This document shows, piece by piece, positions 42,781 through 51,768 of a stretch of 64,000 bases of DNA. Where the stretch lies: assembly GCA_048500255.1 (NCBI GenBank), contig JASNYH010000001.1, positions 1 through 64,000 on the forward strand. The letters run 5' to 3'. A model generated the notes under the pieces. The model was not told the origin of the DNA and ran no database searches. It worked only from the letters and a program-made list of their open reading frames with translations. Position 1 is the first letter of the stretch. Each line of letters opens with the position of its first letter. The position numbers and the translations under genes are program-made. The stretch comes from JAMHWF01 sp048500255. Its GTDB lineage: Bacteria; Pseudomonadota; Gammaproteobacteria; Burkholderiales; Burkholderiaceae_C.

Positions 42781-43567
42781 ATGTCACCTCGCCGCCGCTC
42801 ACGGAGATGGACTGGCCGTTGATCGACGCCGCGCCGTCGCCGCACAGCCAGGCGACGGCATCGGCGACCTCGTCGGGCTGGACGAGGCGGCCCTGCGGGT
42901 TGTGGCGCGCGAACTCGGCGCGCGCCTGGTCGGCGTTGCGGCCCGTCTTGGCGACGACGTTGTCGACGCTGGCTTGCAGCAGGTCGGTCTCGGTGTAGCC
43001 GGGGCAGACGGCGTTGACGGTGACGCCGCGCGCCGCCACCTCGAGCGCCAGCGAGCGCGTCAGGCCGATCACGCCGTGCTTGGCCGCGGCATAGGCCGCG
43101 ACGTAGGCGTAGCCGCGCTGGCCCGCCGTGCTCGCCACGTTGACGATGCGGCCGCGGCCGGCGGCGAGCATCGCCGGCAGCGCGGCGTGGCAGCAGAGGA
43201 AGGTGCCGGTCAGGTTGACGGCCAGCATGCGCTGCCACAGCGCATCGCTGGTGCGCGCGAAGGGCGCGCTCTCGGCCTGGCCGGCGTTGTTGACGAGGAT
43301 CGAGGGCGGGCCCGCGTCGCCCTCGACCTGCGCCCAGGCGCGCGCCACCGCGTCGGCGTCGGACACGTCGCACACGGCGATGCAGGCCACGCTGCCGCGC
43401 GGCAGCGCATCGGCCAGCGCGACGAGCGCATCGTGACCGCGGCCGACGAGGCTCAGCCGCGCGCCCTCGGCGGCGAGGCGCCGCGCGATCGCCGCGCCGA
43501 TGCCGCGCGATGCGCCCGTCACGAGCGCGTGGCGGCCGGCCAGCGGCAGCGCGGCGGGCACCGTCAT
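42779..43567 (-). CDS. Short-chain dehydrogenase/reductase of the 2-aminobenzoate cluster
   Basis: A 262-residue classical SDR: cofactor site TGASRGIG (residues ~17-24), NNAG (~91-94), catalytic Ser in VNVASTAG and YxxxK as YAAAK. It is probably a 3-hydroxyacyl-CoA or hydroxycyclohexane-carboxyl-CoA dehydrogenase acting after reduction of the ring. Its ATG overlaps the abmA stop by 4 bp. Confidence 0.88.
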   Translation of the reverse strand: MTVPAALPLAGRHALVTGASRGIGAAIARRLAAEGARLSLVGRGHDALVALADALPRGSVACIAVCDVSDADAVARAWAQVEGDAGPPSILVNNAGQAESAPFARTSDALWQRMLAVNLTGTFLCCHAALPAMLAAGRGRIVNVASTAGQRGYAYVAAYAAAKHGVIGLTRSLALEVAARGVTVNAVCPGYTETDLLQASVDNVVAKTGRNADQARAEFARHNPQGRLVQPDEVADAVAWLCGDGAASINGQSISVSGGEVT

Positions 43568-45972
43568 CGCGCGCCCCCGCCGGCGGCGAGCGCCTTCTCG
43601 CGCGCGAAGTTCGCTTCCATCTGCGACTTGGCCGCGCGGTACTGCTTCGGCCACGCGATCTCGGTCCAGCCGATCTTGGCGGCCTCGGTCAGCGTCCACG
43701 CCGGATTGGCGAGGTGCGGCCGCGCGATGGCGCACAGGTCGGCGCGGCCGGCGGCGACGATCGAGTTGACGTGATCGGCCTCGCTGATCGCGCCGACGGC
43801 GATCGTCGCGATGCCGGACTCCTGGCGGATGCGGTCGGCGAACGGGGTCTGGTACATGCGGCCGTAGGTCGGCTTCTGGTCGGCGCTGACCTGGCCCGAC
43901 GAGCAGTCGATCAGATCGGCGCCCGCCGCCTTGAAGGCGCGCGCGATCTCGACGGCATCGGCCGGCGTGATGCCGCCGTCGACCCAGTCGTGCGCCGAGA
44001 TGCGCACCGACATCGGGAGATGCTCGGGCCACGCCGCGCGCATCGCGGCGAACACTTCGAGCGGCCAGCGCAGCCGGTTGGCGAGGCTGCCGCCATAGTC
44101 GTCGTCGCGGCGATTGGTCAGCGGCGAGATGAACGCCGACAGCAGGTAGCCGTGCGCGCAGTGCAGCTCGAGCCAGTCGAAGCCGGCGGCGGCGGCGCGC
44201 CGCGTCGCGGCGACGAAGTCGTCGCGCACGGCGTCCATCTGCGCGCGCGTCATCGGCTGCGGCACGGCGCCGTCGTCGAGGTAGGGCCGGGCCGATGCGG
44301 CAACGAGCGGCCAGTTGCCGGCGGGCAGCGGTTGGTCGGCGCCGGCGCCGTCCCAGGGCGCGTTGGTCGAGCCCTTGGGGCCGGCGTGCCCGAGCTGCAT
44401 CGCGATCTTCGCGTCGCTGTTCGCATGCACCCAGTCGACGATGCGCCGCCAGGCCTGCATCTGCGCGTCGTTCCACAGCCCGGGGCAGCCGGGCGTGATG
44501 CGCGCGTCGGGGCTCGTGCACGTCATCTCGGCGAACACCAGGCCGGCGCCGCCCATGGCGCGCGCGCCCAGGTGCACGAGGTGGTAGTCGCCCGGCACGC
44601 CGTCGACCGCCGAGTACTGCGCCATCGGCGAGACGACGACGCGGTTCTTCAGAGTGACGGAGCGCACCGTGTACGGCGTGAGCATCGGCGGCACGGGATG
44701 GAGCCCCGAGGCTGCGGTCGCGGCCGCGCCGCGGCCCTCGCCATCCCTCGCGGCGGCCGCCGCGCCTTGGGACGGCCCGGCGGAGCGGCGCGAGGATCGC
44801 CCGGCGAACCAGCGTTCGTAGCCTTCGAGCCAGGCGCGGTCGCGCAGGCGCAGGTTCTCGTGGCTGATGCGCTGGCTGCGCGTGAGCATCGAGTACATGA
44901 ACTGTTCGGGCTCGAGCTGGTCGCAGTAGCGCGCGCCGCAGACCTCGAACCACTCCATCGCGTTCCAGGCCGCGTTCTGCAGCCGCAGCGTCTCGATGCG
45001 ACGCGCTTCCTGGTAGGCGGCGAGCACGGCCTCGATGTGCTCGGGGCCGTCGCCGAGGCGGCCGAACTGGCGCGTCAGCTCGATCGCGTCTTCCAGCGCG
45101 AGCTTGGTGCCCGAGCCGATCGCGAAGTGCGCCGTGTGCACGGCGTCGCCCATCAGCACGACGTGGCTGCGCTGCCGGTTCTTGAGCCACCAGTGCTCGC
45201 AGACGACGCGCTGGAAGTTGAGCCACGCCGAGCCGCGCAGGTGGCGCGCGTTGGTCATCAGCTTCGCGCCCTGCAGGTTGTCGGCGAACAGGCGCTCGCA
45301 GAACTCGATCGACTGCTGCGCGTCGGCGCGGTCGAGCCCGTGCGCGAGCCAGACGTGCTCGGGGCATTCGACGATGAAGGTCGTCGTCGTCGCGTCGAAC
45401 TTGTAGATGTGGGCCTGGAACCAGCCGTGCTCGGTGCGCTGGAAGTCGAAGGTGAAGGCGTCGTAGAGCTTGTTCGTGCCGAGCCAGATGTAGCGGTTGG
45501 GCCGCGTCACGATGTCGGGCCGGAACACGTCGGCGTACTTGCCGCGGATCTTGGAGTTGATGCCGTCGCTGGCGATGATCAGGTCGGCGTCGGGGTAGTC
45601 GTCGTCGGAGTCGACCTCGCGCTCGAACTCGAGCCTGACGCCGAGCCGTTCGCAGCGCGCCTGCAGGATGTTGAGCAGCTTCTTGCGCCCGATGCCGACG
45701 AAGCCGTGGCCGCCGGAGCGGATCGTCCGGCCCTTGAAGCGCAGTTCGATGTCGTCCCAGTGGTTGAACGCCTGCTGGATCTCGTCGGCCGTTTCGGCGT
45801 CCCAGACGCGCATGTTGTCCATCGTCGCGTCGGAGAACACGACGCCCCAGCCGAAGGTGTCGTAGGGCTTGTTGCGCTCGACGACGGTGATGTCGTGCGC
45901 CGGGTTGAGCTTCTTCATCAGCAGCCCGAAATACAGGCCGGCCGGGCCACCGCCGATGCAGACGATCTTCAT
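43564..45972 (-). CDS. abmA: 2-aminobenzoyl-CoA monooxygenase/reductase (fused flavoenzyme)
   Basis: An 802-residue fusion. Residues ~1-390 are a salicylyl-CoA-5-hydroxylase-like FAD monooxygenase (IVCIGGGPAGLYFGLLMKKL; SHVVLMGDAVHTAHFAIGSG). An Arg/Ala/Gly-rich linker (~390-428) follows. Residues ~429-802 are an Old Yellow Enzyme-type reductase (LKNRVVVSPMAQYS; GFDWLELHCAHGYLLSAFISPLTNRRDDDYGG). This is the architecture of Azoarcus 2-aminobenzoyl-CoA monooxygenase/reductase, which hydroxylates and then reduces the ring, giving 2-amino-5-oxocyclohex-1-ene-1-carboxyl-CoA. The low-complexity linker may be lineage-specific. It is the first gene of the cluster. Confidence 0.92.
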   Translation of the reverse strand: MKIVCIGGGPAGLYFGLLMKKLNPAHDITVVERNKPYDTFGWGVVFSDATMDNMRVWDAETADEIQQAFNHWDDIELRFKGRTIRSGGHGFVGIGRKKLLNILQARCERLGVRLEFEREVDSDDDYPDADLIIASDGINSKIRGKYADVFRPDIVTRPNRYIWLGTNKLYDAFTFDFQRTEHGWFQAHIYKFDATTTTFIVECPEHVWLAHGLDRADAQQSIEFCERLFADNLQGAKLMTNARHLRGSAWLNFQRVVCEHWWLKNRQRSHVVLMGDAVHTAHFAIGSGTKLALEDAIELTRQFGRLGDGPEHIEAVLAAYQEARRIETLRLQNAAWNAMEWFEVCGARYCDQLEPEQFMYSMLTRSQRISHENLRLRDRAWLEGYERWFAGRSSRRSAGPSQGAAAAARDGEGRGAAATAASGLHPVPPMLTPYTVRSVTLKNRVVVSPMAQYSAVDGVPGDYHLVHLGARAMGGAGLVFAEMTCTSPDARITPGCPGLWNDAQMQAWRRIVDWVHANSDAKIAMQLGHAGPKGSTNAPWDGAGADQPLPAGNWPLVAASARPYLDDGAVPQPMTRAQMDAVRDDFVAATRRAAAAGFDWLELHCAHGYLLSAFISPLTNRRDDDYGGSLANRLRWPLEVFAAMRAAWPEHLPMSVRISAHDWVDGGITPADAVEIARAFKAAGADLIDCSSGQVSADQKPTYGRMYQTPFADRIRQESGIATIAVGAISEADHVNSIVAAGRADLCAIARPHLANPAWTLTEAAKIGWTEIAWPKQYRAAKSQMEANFAREKALAAGGGAR

Positions 45973-46005
45973 GGGGACTCCTGGTTTCGACTCTCCCGAG
46001 GCAAT

Positions 46006-46034
46006 ACTTTAGAAGTCAACAGTTCAGGCGTCAA
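46006..46034 (-). promoter_or_regulatory. Probable sigma-70 promoter of the abmA operon
   Basis: The minus strand reads TTGACG, a 17-nt spacer and TAAAGT, placing the transcription start near 45999, 27 nt before abmA. The stretch is unusually AT-rich for this window. The -35 overlaps the end of the lysR gene. ACTT-TAG-AAGT (46006-46016) is a short palindrome over the -10, and TTGAC occurs twice, 15 bp apart. Confidence 0.55.
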
Positions 46035-46987
46035 GTAGCGGCTGCGTCGGCAGGACTTCGATCAGCCGCGGCGCGCGCGCCGCGGCGCTGGAACAGCGCG
46101 CGGATCTCTCCGCGCAGCCATTGGTTGGCCGGATCGCCGTGGTGCCGGCCGTGCCAGTGCTGGCGCACGGTGAAGCGCGACGACGGGTAGGGCAGCGGGC
46201 GCACGTCGATTGCGAGCGCCCGCCGCAGCCGCTCGACGGCCTCGACCGGCACGACGCAGATCAGCTCGGTGCGCGCCAGCACCTCGGCCATGCTCATCTC
46301 GTGCTGCACCGTCACGGCGACGCGGCGCTCGATGCCCGCGGCGCGCAAGTCGCGCTCGACGAAGCTCTGGCTGCGCGTCGCCGAGATGAGCGCGACGTGC
46401 GACGCGCCGAGAAAGCGCCGCCGCGTCAGCCTCCCGGCGAGCTGCGGATGGCCGGCGCGCGCGACGCAGACGAACCCCGTCTCGTACAGCGCCTGCTGGT
46501 AGATGTTTGCGCCGCGCAGGTCGGGAAAGAAGCCGACCGCGATGTCGACGTCGCCGGTCGCCAGCGCCGGCTCGAGCTGCTCCGGCGGCAGCGAGCGCAT
46601 GCGCGTTTCGACGCCTGGTGCCATCGCCAGCAGGCGTTCGGCCAGCGGGCCGGCGAAGTTCGACTCGCCGATGTCGGACATGCACAGCGTGAACGAACGC
46701 CGCGCCGTTGCCGGGTCGAACTCGGCGCGCGTCAGCACCTCGCTGCCGATCATCTCGATGATGCGTCCGATCGGGTCGGCGAGCGTCTGAGCCCGCGCGG
46801 TCGGTCTCATCCGCGCGCCGTCGCGCACGAACAAGGGGTCGCCGAAGGTCGTGCGCAGCTTGGCCAGCGCATAGCTGATCGCCGGCTGGCTCAGGCCCAG
46901 GCGGGCGCCGGCACGCGTGACGCTGGCCTCGTGCATCAGGGCATGGAAGGTCACCAGCAGGTTGAGATCGAGTCGGCGCAGATCCAT
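46031..46987 (-). CDS. LysR-family regulator
   Basis: A 318-residue LysR protein. The N-terminal helix-turn-helix is typical (LDLNLLVTFHALMHEASVTRAGARLGLSQPAISYALAKLRTTFGDPLFVR), followed by the two-lobed ligand domain (SFTLCMSDIGESNFAG). It resembles the NodD/LinR/PcpR-like branch. It is divergent from the amidohydrolase operon, its likely target. The start at 46987 is chosen at MDLRRLDLNLL, although no clear ribosome-binding site precedes it. Confidence 0.88.
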   Translation of the reverse strand: MDLRRLDLNLLVTFHALMHEASVTRAGARLGLSQPAISYALAKLRTTFGDPLFVRDGARMRPTARAQTLADPIGRIIEMIGSEVLTRAEFDPATARRSFTLCMSDIGESNFAGPLAERLLAMAPGVETRMRSLPPEQLEPALATGDVDIAVGFFPDLRGANIYQQALYETGFVCVARAGHPQLAGRLTRRRFLGASHVALISATRSQSFVERDLRAAGIERRVAVTVQHEMSMAEVLARTELICVVPVEAVERLRRALAIDVRPLPYPSSRFTVRQHWHGRHHGDPANQWLRGEIRALFQRRGARAAADRSPADAAAT

Positions 46988-46994
46988 GGAATGG

Positions 46995-47019
46995 ATTCGA
47001 GGAATCGAACGGATCGAAT
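46995..47019. promoter_or_regulatory. Candidate LysR operator
   Basis: ATTCGA and TCGAAT form an inverted repeat with a 13-nt spacer, in the 94-bp divergent gap between the lysR and amidohydrolase genes. LysR sites commonly follow a T-N11-A pattern inside such dyads. Confidence 0.45.
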
Positions 47020-47081
47020 TGACGGATGCGCGGGCCAGCATAGCATCGGCTTCATCTTCGACAGCCCACGCATCGCATCGC

Positions 47082-48182
47082 ATGAAAGCCGGCCGCTTCG
47101 TCATCGACACGCACGTTCACGCGCAACGCTTCGCGGCCGGCCCGCAGCTGTCGCGCTCCGATCCCAAGTCGGCGCCGACACGCTACAACGACCTCGCGCA
47201 GGCGATCCGCCGGCTCGAGGCCTACGACAACTCTCCGCGTCTGCAGTACGACATGCAGTGCTACGGCGTCGACATGTGCGTGCTGCTGCCGGCCTTCGGC
47301 ATGAGCAACGAGATCAATGCGCGCCTCGTCGAGCAGCACCCCGACCGCTACGTCGCGTGCTGCGCGGCGATGGAGACGGCCAAGAAGTCGCTGCGCGGCG
47401 AGGAGCCGTGGACGCCGCAAGCGGCAGCGGCCGAGATCGACGCGCTGCTGGCCACGGGCAAGTTCCGCGGCATCGGCGAAGGCATGCCCGCCAACAGCGC
47501 CAACCGCAAGACGATGTCGCAGACCGAGCGCATGGACCAGATTCGCCCGGTGATGGACGTGGCGCGCAAGCACAAGGTTGTCGCGCGCATCCACACCGGC
47601 ATCGTGATGGGCTATCCGCTGACCTACCACTACTGGCCCGAGACGCTGCATCCGCTGTGGATCACCGACCTCGCCGCAGAGTATCCCGACGTGCCGATCC
47701 TGATGGACCACGGCGGCATGCAGGGCTGGTGGAGCGAGCGCATGGTCGAGGAGGCGATGACGGTCTGCGCGTCGCACGACAACGTCTACCTCGAGACCGG
47801 CTACTACTGGACCGATCTCTACTGGAAGGCGCTGCGCGACCCGAACATCGGCCCCGAGAAGCTGGTGTGGGGCACCGACTGGGGCGCGAGCATCCCGTTC
47901 CACACCCAGTACGGCCAGACGCCGCAGGCCTATCCGGTGCAGTTGCGCAACCAGCCGCTGGTGCGCCACCAGGTTGACCCGTGGGGCTGGAGCCTGCGCC
48001 AGCTGACGGCACTCGACATCGCGCAGGACGACCTGAACCTGATCCTCGGCGGCAACGCGGCGCGACTGTTCGGCATCGAGCCGCCGCATACGCGCCTGTT
48101 CCGCCCCGTCAGCGAGCGTCTCGTGCCGCAGTGGGGTGACCCGAAGACGGCGAGCCACGGCCGCGCCCGGGGCGACGCCTGA
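47082..48182 (+). CDS. Amidohydrolase-2 family metalloenzyme (decarboxylase/hydrolase type)
   Basis: A 366-residue TIM-barrel protein of the COG2159 type. IDTHVHAQRF gives the HxH metal pair. HTGIVMGYPLTYHYW and PILMDHGGMQGWW supply later His residues, and VWGTDWGASIPF the conserved Asp. Relatives include ACMSD and gamma-resorcylate decarboxylase, as well as lactone hydrolases. It heads an operon with a PaaK-like ligase and a Bug receptor, so it probably acts on an aromatic or ring-derived acid. Confidence 0.82.
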   Translation: MKAGRFVIDTHVHAQRFAAGPQLSRSDPKSAPTRYNDLAQAIRRLEAYDNSPRLQYDMQCYGVDMCVLLPAFGMSNEINARLVEQHPDRYVACCAAMETAKKSLRGEEPWTPQAAAAEIDALLATGKFRGIGEGMPANSANRKTMSQTERMDQIRPVMDVARKHKVVARIHTGIVMGYPLTYHYWPETLHPLWITDLAAEYPDVPILMDHGGMQGWWSERMVEEAMTVCASHDNVYLETGYYWTDLYWKALRDPNIGPEKLVWGTDWGASIPFHTQYGQTPQAYPVQLRNQPLVRHQVDPWGWSLRQLTALDIAQDDLNLILGGNAARLFGIEPPHTRLFRPVSERLVPQWGDPKTASHGRARGDA

Positions 48183-48204
48183 ACGCGCGCCGCAGGAGAT
48201 CGCG

Positions 48205-49572
48205 ATGGGGTCGCTTCCCGACTACCTGATCCTCGATCCGAAGGTCGATCGCCTGCCGCCGGCACCGCTGCGCGAGCTGCAATCGCGCCGCCTGCGCGAG
48301 ACGGTGCGCTACTGCTACGACGCGGCGCCTTTCTGGCGGCGCAAGTTCGACGCCGTCGGCCTGCGTCCCGACGACGTGCGAGGCGTGGAGGACCTGCCGC
48401 GCATTCCCTTCTGCGATCGCGCCGAGCTGCAGGCCGACCAGTCGGCGCACCCGCCGTTCGGCTCCTACGTTGCGAGCGGCCCATCGCAGTGGCGCAAGTT
48501 CGTGACGACGTCGGGCACCACGGGTACGCCGCTCAAGCGGGTGTTCTCGGGGCGCGACTGGGGCTACGTGCTCGATCGCTTCCGCCGCAATCCGACGGTC
48601 GCGCCGGGCGACGTGGCGATGGTGCTCGGCCCGGTCGACGGGTTGATGGGGCCGATGGGCGCGGCCGAGAGCCTTGCCGCGATGGGCGCGCTCGTCGTGC
48701 TGGCCGGCCTCTACGACACGAGGACGAAGCTGCGCCTGATCGGCGAACTGCGGCCCGCCGCGGTGTCGGGTACGGCGTCGTATCTGCTGCACATGGCCGA
48801 GGTGGCGCGCGAGACGGGTGTCGACCTGCCGGCGCTGTGCATCCGCACGCTCGCGTCGGTCGGCGAACCGGGCGCCGCCGTGCCCGAGACGCGCCGGCGC
48901 CTGGTCGAAGGCTGGGGCGTCCAGCACGTCGCCGACGGCTACGGACTGACCGAGCTGTTCCCGATCGGCGGCAACTGCCCGCACAGCACGTCGATCCACG
49001 TCGCCAGCGACTTGATCTACACCGAGATCGTGGACCCGCGCACCGGCGAGCCGCTGCCAGCGGGCGAGGTCGGCGAAGTCGTCTACACCAACCTGGTCGG
49101 CGACACGCAGCCGGTACTGCGCTATCGCACGCGCGACCTCGGCCGCCTGTCGACCGAGCCGGCGTGCGCCTGCGGCCACACGGGCGCGCGGCTCGAAGGC
49201 TCGGTGCTCGGCCGCGTCGACGACATGATCTGGTACCGCGGCGCCAACATCTTTCCGTCGGCGATCGAGGCTGCCGTGCGCAGCGTGCCGCAGCTCGGCT
49301 GCGAATACCAGATCGAGCTCGCCGGGAAAGGCGACCTGCCGACGCTGCTGGTGCGCGCCGAGTCCGCCGTGGCGGGCATGGCTGCCGAGGCGCGCGACGC
49401 AATCGGGGCACAGCTGCGCGAGGCGCTGCGCGAATCGATCCGCGTCAATGCGCAGGTCGAAATCGTCGATCCGGCCTCGCTCCCGCGGCCGGACGGAAAG
49501 ACCAAGGCGCGGCGCATCGTCGATCGGCGTCAGGGCACGAAGCCATCAGCACATGGAGGCAACACAGCATGA
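48205..49572 (+). CDS. PaaK-like aryl-CoA ligase, substrate unknown
   Basis: A 455-residue ANL enzyme related to phenylacetate-CoA ligase: FVTTSGTTGTPLKRVFSG (P-loop), VADGYGLTELFPIGGNC, RYRTRDLGRLS and RVDDMIWYRGANIFPSAIE. CACGHTG is a Cys-rich insertion before the C-terminal lid. It is clearly diverged from the true PaaK at 3646. It starts after CAGGAG, 22 bp behind the amidohydrolase gene, and overlaps the Bug gene (ATGA). Confidence 0.85.
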   Translation: MGSLPDYLILDPKVDRLPPAPLRELQSRRLRETVRYCYDAAPFWRRKFDAVGLRPDDVRGVEDLPRIPFCDRAELQADQSAHPPFGSYVASGPSQWRKFVTTSGTTGTPLKRVFSGRDWGYVLDRFRRNPTVAPGDVAMVLGPVDGLMGPMGAAESLAAMGALVVLAGLYDTRTKLRLIGELRPAAVSGTASYLLHMAEVARETGVDLPALCIRTLASVGEPGAAVPETRRRLVEGWGVQHVADGYGLTELFPIGGNCPHSTSIHVASDLIYTEIVDPRTGEPLPAGEVGEVVYTNLVGDTQPVLRYRTRDLGRLSTEPACACGHTGARLEGSVLGRVDDMIWYRGANIFPSAIEAAVRSVPQLGCEYQIELAGKGDLPTLLVRAESAVAGMAAEARDAIGAQLREALRESIRVNAQVEIVDPASLPRPDGKTKARRIVDRRQGTKPSAHGGNTA

Positions 49573-50555
49573 AACGACGTGACCTCATCGCCGGCTCGTT
49601 GGCCGGGCTGGCGGCTTCGACCGCTGCGGTGTCGCTGCCCGCGTGGGCCGCGACGATCGACCGGCTGGCACGCATCGTCATCGGCTTTCCGGCGGGCGGC
49701 GCGACCGACATTCCCGGCCGTCTGATCGCCGAGCAGCTCTCCGGCCGCTATGCGCCCACCGTCATCGTCGAGAACAAGGCGGGCGCCTCGGGCAGGCTCG
49801 CGGTGGAGCAGGTAAAGCATGCGCACTCCGACGGCAGCACGATGCTGATGACGCCGGGCTCGCCCTTCGTTCTCTTTCCGCACATCTACCGCCGGCTGGC
49901 CTACGACGCCGAGCGCGACTTCGTGCCGGTGGCGCTCGCGTTCTACAACGAGTTCGTGCTGGTCGTCGGCCCCAAGCTGCCGGCGTCCGTGGCAACGGCG
50001 CGCGACTTCATCCGCTGGTGCCAGGCTAACCCGAAGGACGCCGCCTACGCCAGCCCGGCGGCCGGCTCGGTGCCGCACTTCGCCGGCGTGATGCTCTCGC
50101 GCGCGTCGGGCACGCCGATGCTGCACGTGCCCTACAAGGGCGGCGCGCCGGCGATGCAGGACGTGATGGGCGGCCAGATCGGCTGCTACCTCGCGACGAT
50201 CGGCGAGGCGTTGCCGCACATCCGCGCCGGGCGCCTGCGTCCGCTGGCGACGAGCGGCGCGCAGCGGTCGTCGCTGCTGCCGGACGTTCCGACGCTCAGG
50301 GAGTCGGGCTACGACGTCGAGGCGCAAGGCTGGTTCGGCTTCTTCCTGCCGGCGCACACGCCGGCAGCCGTGGTCACCGGTCTCGCCGAGGCGATCAACG
50401 AAGCGCTCGCCGCACCCAAGCTTGCGTCCGAACTCTCCAAGCTCGGTTACGAGACCGCGTCCGGCACGCCCGAGAGCTTTGCCGCGCGCGTGCGCGCCGA
50501 TCACGAGCACTGGGGACCGATCGCCAAGGCGTCGGGCTTCAAGCCCGAGGACTGA
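49569..50555 (+). CDS. Bug-family periplasmic solute receptor
   Basis: A 328-residue protein with a Tat-like or Sec signal (MKRRDLIAGSLAGLAASTAA, cleavage near PAWA). Bug features: IVIGFPAGGATDIPGRLI, VENKAGASGRLAVEQV, LMTPGSPFVLFPHIY, LHVPYKGGAPAMQDVMGGQ. Translational coupling to a CoA ligase suggests it captures the aromatic acid that the ligase activates. TctAB membrane components are not in the window. Confidence 0.9.
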   Translation: MKRRDLIAGSLAGLAASTAAVSLPAWAATIDRLARIVIGFPAGGATDIPGRLIAEQLSGRYAPTVIVENKAGASGRLAVEQVKHAHSDGSTMLMTPGSPFVLFPHIYRRLAYDAERDFVPVALAFYNEFVLVVGPKLPASVATARDFIRWCQANPKDAAYASPAAGSVPHFAGVMLSRASGTPMLHVPYKGGAPAMQDVMGGQIGCYLATIGEALPHIRAGRLRPLATSGAQRSSLLPDVPTLRESGYDVEAQGWFGFFLPAHTPAAVVTGLAEAINEALAAPKLASELSKLGYETASGTPESFAARVRADHEHWGPIAKASGFKPED

Positions 50556-50612
50556 GGGCCCGTTCACGCCGCGCAGACCCTTGCGAACGGAGCTGCGCGG
50601 GCACGGCGCCGG

Positions 50613-51704
50613 CTAGAACACCTCGACCGCGTCGACGCCCTCGCGCGCGCCGCGCTCGATCGAGCGCTCGATCTCGGCGCGCTCGAGGCCTTCGGTGATG
50701 AAGACGAGCCGTGTGCGGCGGTCCTCGTCGGGCCAGCGCGCGAGCGTCGCCGGCGGGTGGAACAGGTTGCGCACGCCCTGGATGACGACGGGCTCGTCCT
50801 GACCGGCGACGTTGACCAGCCCCTTGACGCGCAGCAGCTGCTCGCCGTGGTCGACGACCAGGCGGTCGAGGCCGGCGGCGATGCGGCCCCACTCCTGAGG
50901 CACCGGCCAAACCAGGCAGTGGGCGCGGATGCGGTCGTCGTGGTGGTGGTGCTCGTGCTCGTGTTCGTGCGGATGGGCGTCGGCGTCGGCCGAACCGGCG
51001 TCGTGCGCGGCGGCGCGACGTGCGTCGTCGATCCAGTGCCGCACGTCGGCGCTCTTGCGCGTGAGGTCGAAGCTGCCGTTGTCGTTACCGTCGCCGAGCA
51101 GGCGGTCGCTCGCTGCGTCGCCATGCACGGCCGCGATCTGTTCGGCCAGCGGATTGATCGCCGCGAGGCGCGCGCGCAGGCGCTCGACGCGGGCGGCATC
51201 GACGAGGTCGGTCTTCGAGATCACGATGCAGTCGGCCACGGCAGCTTGGCGCACGGCCTCGAAGCGCTCGTCGAGCGTGCGGCTGCCGTGCAGCGCGTCG
51301 ACGACGGCGATGACGCGGCCGATGCGGTATTCGCTGACGGCGGCGTAGTCGCTCATCAGCGCCTGAAGGATCGGCGCAGGATCGGCCAGGCCGGTGGTCT
51401 CGATGACGACGCGCCGGAACGGTGGCACCGCGCCGGCGCGGCGGCGCGCCGTGAGCTCGCTCAGCGTGGCGAGCAGGTCGCTGCGCACCGTGCAGCACAG
51501 GCAGCCCGACGACAGCAGCACCACGCCGTCGGTCGACGCGTCGACCAGCGCGTGGTCGATGCCGACGGCGCCGAACTCGTTGACGATGACCGCGGCGTCG
51601 GCGAGCGCCGGGTCGCGCAGCAGGCGATTGAGCAGCGTCGTCTTGCCGCTGCCGAGGTAGCCGGTGAGGATGTGGACGTGGGGGCGCGGGTCGTCGTCGG
51701 GCAT
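50613..51704 (-). CDS. CobW/COG0523 family metal-chaperone GTPase
   Basis: A 363-residue G3E GTPase: Walker A GYLGSGKTTLLN (residues ~13-24), the metal motif CLCC in SSGCLCCTVRSDL, ETTGLADP, SKTDLVD, and a His-rich stretch (HPHEHEHEHHHHDD, ~235-250) before the C-terminal domain. These proteins insert or traffic zinc, cobalt or other metals. The His run suggests zinc or cobalt binding. Target proteins are not indicated by the neighbours. Start at the MPDDDPRPHVHILTGYLG Met. Confidence 0.9.
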   Translation of the reverse strand: MPDDDPRPHVHILTGYLGSGKTTLLNRLLRDPALADAAVIVNEFGAVGIDHALVDASTDGVVLLSSGCLCCTVRSDLLATLSELTARRRAGAVPPFRRVVIETTGLADPAPILQALMSDYAAVSEYRIGRVIAVVDALHGSRTLDERFEAVRQAAVADCIVISKTDLVDAARVERLRARLAAINPLAEQIAAVHGDAASDRLLGDGNDNGSFDLTRKSADVRHWIDDARRAAAHDAGSADADAHPHEHEHEHHHHDDRIRAHCLVWPVPQEWGRIAAGLDRLVVDHGEQLLRVKGLVNVAGQDEPVVIQGVRNLFHPPATLARWPDEDRRTRLVFITEGLERAEIERSIERGAREGVDAVEVF

Positions 51705-51768
51705 GGTGCGTCGATTGGACCACGGCGCCGACGCGCGATCCAGCCGCCGGACGCTGCGGCAGGGCCGC

